From DATFLS01 sp964413425 (GTDB lineage: Bacteria; Fidelibacterota; JAANXI01), in contig CAYPST010000142.1 of the NCBI GenBank assembly GCA_964413425.1, forward strand, positions 1-9,193: a DNA stretch of 9,193 nucleotides. Direction: 5' to 3'. The notes below the pieces were generated by a model. It was not told where the DNA came from. It saw nothing but the letters and a program-made list of their open reading frames with translations, and made no database searches. Both the position numbers and the translations under genes were made by a program. Positions 5,634 through 9,193 of the stretch are shown in pieces (within the stretch, counting starts at the first letter, position 1; the number at the start of each line of letters is the position of its first letter).

Positions 5634-7052
5634 ATGTTAGCATTCAGAGATATCCGGAAACTCATTAAAGAACACGAGGTGGAGTTCGTCGATTTAAAAT
5701 TCACCGATCTCCCGGGGCAGCTGCAGCATTTTACCCTCCCCGTCGACGTCTTCTCCGAGGATCTGTTTTTGGAAGGGATCGGATTTGACGGCTCCTCGAT
5801 CAAAGGTTTTCAATCAATTGATGAAAGTGATTTACTGCTCAAGCCGGATAAAGAGACCGCATTTCTTGATCCGTTTTATGATGAACCCACCCTCAGTTTT
5901 CTCTGCAATGTGAAGGATCCGGTCACCCTGAAGATCTATTCACGGGATCCCCGGAGTATTGCCCAGAAGGCAGAACGGTGTTTGACGGCCATGGGACTTG
6001 CCGACCGGGGATATTTCGGTCCGGAGGCGGAGTTTTACATCTTTGATGATGTCCGATATGATCAGACCTACAACGAAGGCTTTTATCACCTGGACTCCCA
6101 GGAAGGATTCTGGAATTCGGGGAAGGATGAGGGGCCCAACCTCGGTTATAAACCGCAGTACAAGGAAGGGTACTCACCCGCCCCTCCCATGGATAGTTAC
6201 CATAATCTCCGCTCCAAGATGGTGCAGGTGATGCGGCGGATCGGGATTGATGCCGAAGTACATCATCATGAAGTGGCCACGGGTGGACAGGCAGAAATCG
6301 ATATCAAGTATAATACGTTGGTATATACGGCAGACGCCCTGGTTAAATATAAATACGTGGTCAAAAATTTGGCGCGCCGGTTTAACAAAACGGTCACCTT
6401 CATGCCCAAACCTATCCTGTTTGATAACGGGTCCGGCATGCACGTGCATCAGAGTCTCTGGAAGAACGGGACCAACTTGTTTTACCAGGCGGGCGAATAC
6501 GCGGATCTCAGTGAAATGGCCCGTCATTATGTGGGCGGATTGATTCACCATGCAGCCAGTCTCCTGGCTTTTTGCGCGCCGACCACCAATTCCTATCGCC
6601 GCCTGGTGCCGGGATACGAGGCGCCGATCAATCTCATCTATTCCCAACGAAACCGCAGTGCCTGCGTGCGTATCCCGATGTACTCCGGTAATGCCCGGGC
6701 GAAGCGGATCGAATTTCGTCCTCCGGATCCCTCCTGCAACCCCTATCTTGCCCTGGCCTCCATGCTGATGGCGGGCATCGATGGGATTGTGAATCGCATC
6801 GAACCCCCGGATCCGATTGATAAGGATCTGTATAATCTGCCTCCGGAGGAGAAATTGATAGTCCGCTCCACCCCCGGCAGTCTGGACGAAGTGCTCTCCG
6901 CACTGGAGGAGGACCATGAGTACCTGCTCCGGGAGAATGTTTTTACCGAAGATCTCATCGAAATGTGGATTGCCTACAAATACGACCAGGAGATTGAAAT
7001 TGTCCGACAGCGTCCGCATCCAGCGGAATTTGCTCTCTACTATAATGTGTAA
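5634..7052 (+). CDS. glnA: Glutamine synthetase, type I (GSI-beta)
   Basis: This cytosolic dodecameric enzyme makes glutamine from glutamate, ammonium and ATP, the step that uses ammonium brought in by Amt. ATG 5634 follows GAGGG (5623-5627); the 472-residue length is normal. Domains and motifs run in order: the N-terminal beta-grasp with GIGFDGSSIKGF (about 48-59), catalytic GPEAEFYIFD with metal ligands Glu131 and Glu133, EGFWNSG, HHHEVATGGQAE, NGSGMHVHQS with His270, RNRSACVRIP, and KRIEFRPPDPSCNPYLA. The C-terminus ends HPAEFALYYNV. DLYNLPPEE carries Tyr400, the position of the adenylylated tyrosine of enteric GlnA, so this is the beta subtype and could be adenylylated if a GlnE enzyme exists elsewhere. 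Neighbours are amt and PII upstream and a flotillin gene 113 bases downstream. I see no frameshift or missing catalytic residue. Confidence 0.97.
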   Translation: MLAFRDIRKLIKEHEVEFVDLKFTDLPGQLQHFTLPVDVFSEDLFLEGIGFDGSSIKGFQSIDESDLLLKPDKETAFLDPFYDEPTLSFLCNVKDPVTLKIYSRDPRSIAQKAERCLTAMGLADRGYFGPEAEFYIFDDVRYDQTYNEGFYHLDSQEGFWNSGKDEGPNLGYKPQYKEGYSPAPPMDSYHNLRSKMVQVMRRIGIDAEVHHHEVATGGQAEIDIKYNTLVYTADALVKYKYVVKNLARRFNKTVTFMPKPILFDNGSGMHVHQSLWKNGTNLFYQAGEYADLSEMARHYVGGLIHHAASLLAFCAPTTNSYRRLVPGYEAPINLIYSQRNRSACVRIPMYSGNARAKRIEFRPPDPSCNPYLALASMLMAGIDGIVNRIEPPDPIDKDLYNLPPEEKLIVRSTPGSLDEVLSALEEDHEYLLRENVFTEDLIEMWIAYKYDQEIEIVRQRPHPAEFALYYNV

Positions 7053-7165
7053 CAAGATGCCGGGGGAGACCCTGCGACGGGAAATTATCCGATCATCCGG
7101 ATGTTCCTGCAGATATAAGCTTCATCCGTGCATTGAATTATTTACAGAATAAGGAGGTCATACTT

Positions 7166-8440
7166 ATGATAGGCATCTGGATTGCAATTGCCCTTATTGC
7201 CGCTGCAATAAGCCTCGCCTTTATCAAGAGTAATCTGCGAATTTGTTCTCCGAACGAGATCCTGATTTTTTCGGGACGCAAGCGAAAACTCGAAGACGGC
7301 CGGATAGTAGGGTACCGTATCATTAAGGGAGGACGCGGATTCAAGATCCCGATCATAGAATCTGTCAGCCGAATGTCGCTGGAAACGATTCCTATTGAGA
7401 TCGAGCTGACCGGAGCTCTTTCCGGGGGAGTGATTCCGGTGAACGTCAAGGCCGGTGCCAACATTAAAATCGCCGGGAGAGAAGAGGAGGGGCTGTCCAA
7501 TGCGGTGGAGCGTTTCCTCAACCGGCCGCGGACTGAAATTTCCCGGATTGCCAGGGAGAACCTGGAAGGGAGTATCCGCGGAGTGCTCTCCATGTTGTCC
7601 CCGGAGGAGGCGAACTCCCAGCGATTGAGATTTGCCCAGGAAGTCATCGCGGAATCTGCCGATGACTTCCAGAGGTTGGGATTAATTCTGGATACGTTTA
7701 AGATTCAAAATATCTCAGATACGGAAAAGTACCTGGAGGCCATCGGGCGCAAGCGGAATGCGGAAGTGCAGCGGGATGCGAAAATCGCGGAGGCCGAATC
7801 TGAAGCAGAGGCTCGTGAGGTCTCCGCCAGGGCAACGGAGAGAGGGAGTATCGCAGAGAGTGAATCTGAGATGCGGGTGGTGGAAGCTCATAATAAGCTG
7901 CGGGTCAAGCGCGCCAATCTGGATGCGGAGAGCAATAAGGCTGAGGTTCAGGCCCAGATCGCCGGGGATATTGCCAGGGCTTCGGAGGAAAAAGTGCTGG
8001 AAGCAGAGCGGATTGAACTCAATCGGAACAAATACCAGGCAGAGGTGGTCATCCCGGCCAGTGCGGAGCGGGAGGCGATGAAATTGAAAGCAGAAGGCAA
8101 TGCAGCCCGGTATCTGGAAGACGGGAAAGCCACGGCCGAAGCGATTAATTTAATGCGGAAAGAGTGGGAAAAAGGGGACACCCGGGATCTCTTCCTGCTG
8201 CAGCAGCTCCCGGACCTGCTTGAGAAAATCACGCGCGTGCTCTCCGACAACCTCCAAATTGAAAAATTAACCGTGGTTGATAACGGGAACGGGGGAGGTA
8301 TTCCCGGGCTGACCAGAAATTTCACTGGATCCGTGGTCTCAATCATGGAAGAACTCAAAAACACTATTGGTCTGGATATCCCGGACATATTAAATCCCAA
8401 TAGCAAACGCGGTAAAAGAGATGTGGAAAAAGAGCTGTGA
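7166..8440 (+). CDS. Flotillin-like SPFH/band 7 membrane scaffold protein
   Basis: ATG 7166 sits 8 bases after a perfect AAGGAGG (7151-7157) and gives 424 residues; the 33 upstream in-frame bases lack a better site. A single N-terminal hydrophobic segment (about 2-21) anchors the protein. A band 7/SPFH domain follows (about 25-190, with NEILIFSGR, GGRGFKIPI, NVKAGANIKI, FKIQNISD), then a long Ala/Glu/Lys-rich coiled coil (about 195-320: KIAEAESEAEAREV, AERIELNRNKYQAEV). A C-terminal flotillin-type region contains LLQQLPDLLEKI and IMEELKNTIGLDIPDIL. Flotillins oligomerise on the inner face of the membrane and organise membrane microdomains; bacterial ones are tied to membrane fluidity, signalling and secretion. 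A partner NfeD-type gene, often adjacent, is not seen on either side. It is 113 bases after glnA without a clear promoter or terminator between, so co-transcription is possible but unproven. Confidence 0.9.
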   Translation: MIGIWIAIALIAAAISLAFIKSNLRICSPNEILIFSGRKRKLEDGRIVGYRIIKGGRGFKIPIIESVSRMSLETIPIEIELTGALSGGVIPVNVKAGANIKIAGREEEGLSNAVERFLNRPRTEISRIARENLEGSIRGVLSMLSPEEANSQRLRFAQEVIAESADDFQRLGLILDTFKIQNISDTEKYLEAIGRKRNAEVQRDAKIAEAESEAEAREVSARATERGSIAESESEMRVVEAHNKLRVKRANLDAESNKAEVQAQIAGDIARASEEKVLEAERIELNRNKYQAEVVIPASAEREAMKLKAEGNAARYLEDGKATAEAINLMRKEWEKGDTRDLFLLQQLPDLLEKITRVLSDNLQIEKLTVVDNGNGGGIPGLTRNFTGSVVSIMEELKNTIGLDIPDILNPNSKRGKRDVEKEL

Positions 8441-8482
8441 GGGAGTCCGCTTATCTTATCTCGTCAGAGCGATTTATTCCAC

Positions 8483-8598
8483 AATATGGCTGTTAAATCA
8501 GATCGGGGGTACTGATGATGGAAGGTTTCTGTGGAAGCCGGCAAGGGTTGCTCGGCCCGCATTCCGTTGCTTAGCCGCGGTGTCTTAATAACCATATT
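8483..8598. repeat. Imperfect inverted repeat, 14-bp arms
   Basis: Bases 8483-8496 (AATATGGCTGTTAA) and 8585-8598 (TTAATAACCATATT) are inverted copies: 12 of 14 positions pair exactly, one is a G-T pair and one is a mismatch. They bracket 88 bases that are richer in G+C than the arms. This could be a small structured RNA or a tiny non-autonomous element, but I found no target duplication, so chance remains possible. Confidence 0.3.
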
Positions 8599-8715
8599 CC
8601 GCAAAATACAAATAGCCGACAAACCTCTTGCAATCCCTGGATCACGGTAAACTGCGGCCGAACGGTGATATTCGCTAGTTTCTTTGCTCGATCTGGGTCC
8701 ATTCATCGGTGTCGA

Positions 8716-8777
8716 AATTTATGTGATAAAAATTGTGATAAATTCTTCTTGACACTCGTATCCGCCTGAACTAACTT
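8716..8777 (+). promoter_or_regulatory. Promoter-like element with direct repeats GTGATAAA
   Basis: TTGACA (8749-8754) is an exact sigma-70 -35 box. A TAACTT at 8772-8777, 17 bases on, is a weak -10. Just upstream GTGATAAA occurs twice (8723-8730 and 8735-8742), 12 bases apart, inside the larger dyad AATTTAT (8716-8722)/ATAAATT (8738-8744). TTGTGAT-like half-sites are typical of the CRP/FNR superfamily, but here they are direct, not inverted. The only gene downstream on this strand is the hemerythrin-like one about 300 bases away. Confidence 0.4.
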
Positions 8778-9077
8778 ACCGATAATCAGACAAAGAACTA
8801 CGATTATGGTTGAGATTAAAAATAGCGTTGTTTACGAAAGAGTCTTTAGTGCCCGCTCTATATTTTCCAGTACCTGCCGCTGTATCGGGCGGGTCCCTGC
8901 ATAACCCGCTCGAGTCCGTCGTATTATCCTCATTCACAATGTGGCGATCCGTATTCTTCCCTGATATTGCATACCAGGGGATGTGGGACAATAGAGTCTG
9001 CACATTTTGCCGGCCTGGATCGCTGGAAATTCGAACACGAAACAGAATTACATAAACTGAGAACAGGAGAATACAAT

Positions 9078-9193
9078 ATGAGCATAGAAAAATTTGCCAA
9101 CACGTTTCGGGAGGAACACCGGCTGGTCCGGGATACGCTTCTGGATCTGATCACCGCCTTCCAGGAACGGGATCAGGAGCGGATTGGCGAGTT
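9078..9193 (+). CDS. Probable hemerythrin-like (HHE) protein, N-terminal part
   Basis: ATG 9078 follows AGGAGA (9065-9070) and starts 38 codons that run off the window end. The protein begins MSIEKFANTFREEHRLVRDTL, then LDLITAF and QERDQERIGE. This is an amphipathic helix with Glu-His (His14) followed by a second helix starting after a short polar stretch, as in the first two helices of HHE/hemerythrin-like domains (pattern F..EH..v...l..l..al...d...i..l). Such proteins bind a di-iron centre and act in oxygen, nitric-oxide or iron handling. The frame is open back to 8850, but only this ATG has a good ribosome site. Too little is present to distinguish it from another helical protein, so the call is tentative. 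Confidence 0.5.
   Translation, partial: MSIEKFANTFREEHRLVRDTLLDLITAFQERDQERIGE

Larger units (their letters stand above)
8441..9077. other. Non-coding interval between flotillin gene and hemerythrin-like gene
   Basis: Over 637 bases no frame shows family motifs, a ribosome site or sensible composition. The frames of 75-81 codons on both strands look random. The first part (8483-8598) contains an imperfect long inverted repeat. The middle (8716-8777) holds promoter-like elements, and the last 300 bases look like a long leader or decayed DNA. No tRNA-like T-arm, CRISPR repeat or strong terminator hairpin was seen; the flotillin stop at 8438-8440 is not followed by a stem with a T run. Confidence 0.5.

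Noticed and set aside
6174..7055. 293-codon minus-strand frame opposite glnA
   Set aside because: It is antisense to glutamine synthetase, and the length is a by-product of codon bias on the coding strand.
8810..9055. 81-codon plus-strand frame before the hemerythrin-like gene
   Set aside because: It has no start signal, no motifs and atypical composition, and is in a different phase from the following gene.
1..9193. CRISPR arrays, transposases, tRNA or rRNA genes, phage genes, toxin-antitoxin pairs
   Set aside because: No regularly spaced repeats, IS-type coding, T-arm-like RNA signatures or small paired genes were seen on either strand.

Overview
The window looks bacterial. Genes are short and closely packed with Shine-Dalgarno sites (GGAGG, AAGGAGG, GAGGG), and they include a type I glutamine synthetase of the enteric (beta) kind and an Amt transporter with a cleavable signal peptide. 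Together these suggest a Gram-negative (diderm) bacterium of moderate G+C. CopD-like, YyaL-like and RIC-like remnants and short TCCCGAC/GTCGGGA palindromes remind me of Bacteroidota/Calditrichota/Marinimicrobia-type genomes. That placement is an impression only, because no marker gene here fixes the phylum.

Left third (about 90-3100): a run of damaged plus-strand genes. In order these are the C-terminal half of a YyaL/DUF255-type protein; a short decayed stretch resembling the di-iron repair protein RIC/ScdA/YtfE; a CopD-like membrane protein without its N-terminus; a membrane protein that appears to have lost its middle; and an NAD(P)-dependent quinone-oxidoreductase-like dehydrogenase broken by one extra G in a G run. 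All keep recognisable family motifs and none is complete, so the region looks like recent decay, or in part like poor sequence.

Middle (3101-3781): 680 bases without a convincing gene. It holds a GC-rich palindromic cluster (3241-3288), then a very AT-rich segment (about 3317-3485) with a repeated AATACAATTA element and a perfect 8+8 bp dyad, then a leader of about 290 bases. The leader ends in two perfect but mutually exclusive hairpins just before the Amt start. This is the most interesting non-coding structure in the window.

Core (3782-7052): an intact nitrogen-assimilation cluster, amt - PII (glnK-like) - glnA. Amt admits ammonium, PII gates Amt and senses ATP/ADP and 2-oxoglutarate, and glutamine synthetase fixes ammonium. 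This PII lacks the uridylylation tyrosine (residue 51 is Gln), while the synthetase keeps the adenylylation-type tyrosine (Tyr400). Control is therefore probably not the enteric GlnD cascade.

Right part (7053-9193): an intact flotillin/SPFH membrane-scaffold protein, then about 640 bases of non-coding DNA with a promoter-like TTGACA element behind a direct repeat of GTGATAAA, and finally the first 38 codons of a probable hemerythrin-like (HHE) protein cut off by the window edge. I see no RNA genes, CRISPR arrays, transposases or strong intrinsic terminators.
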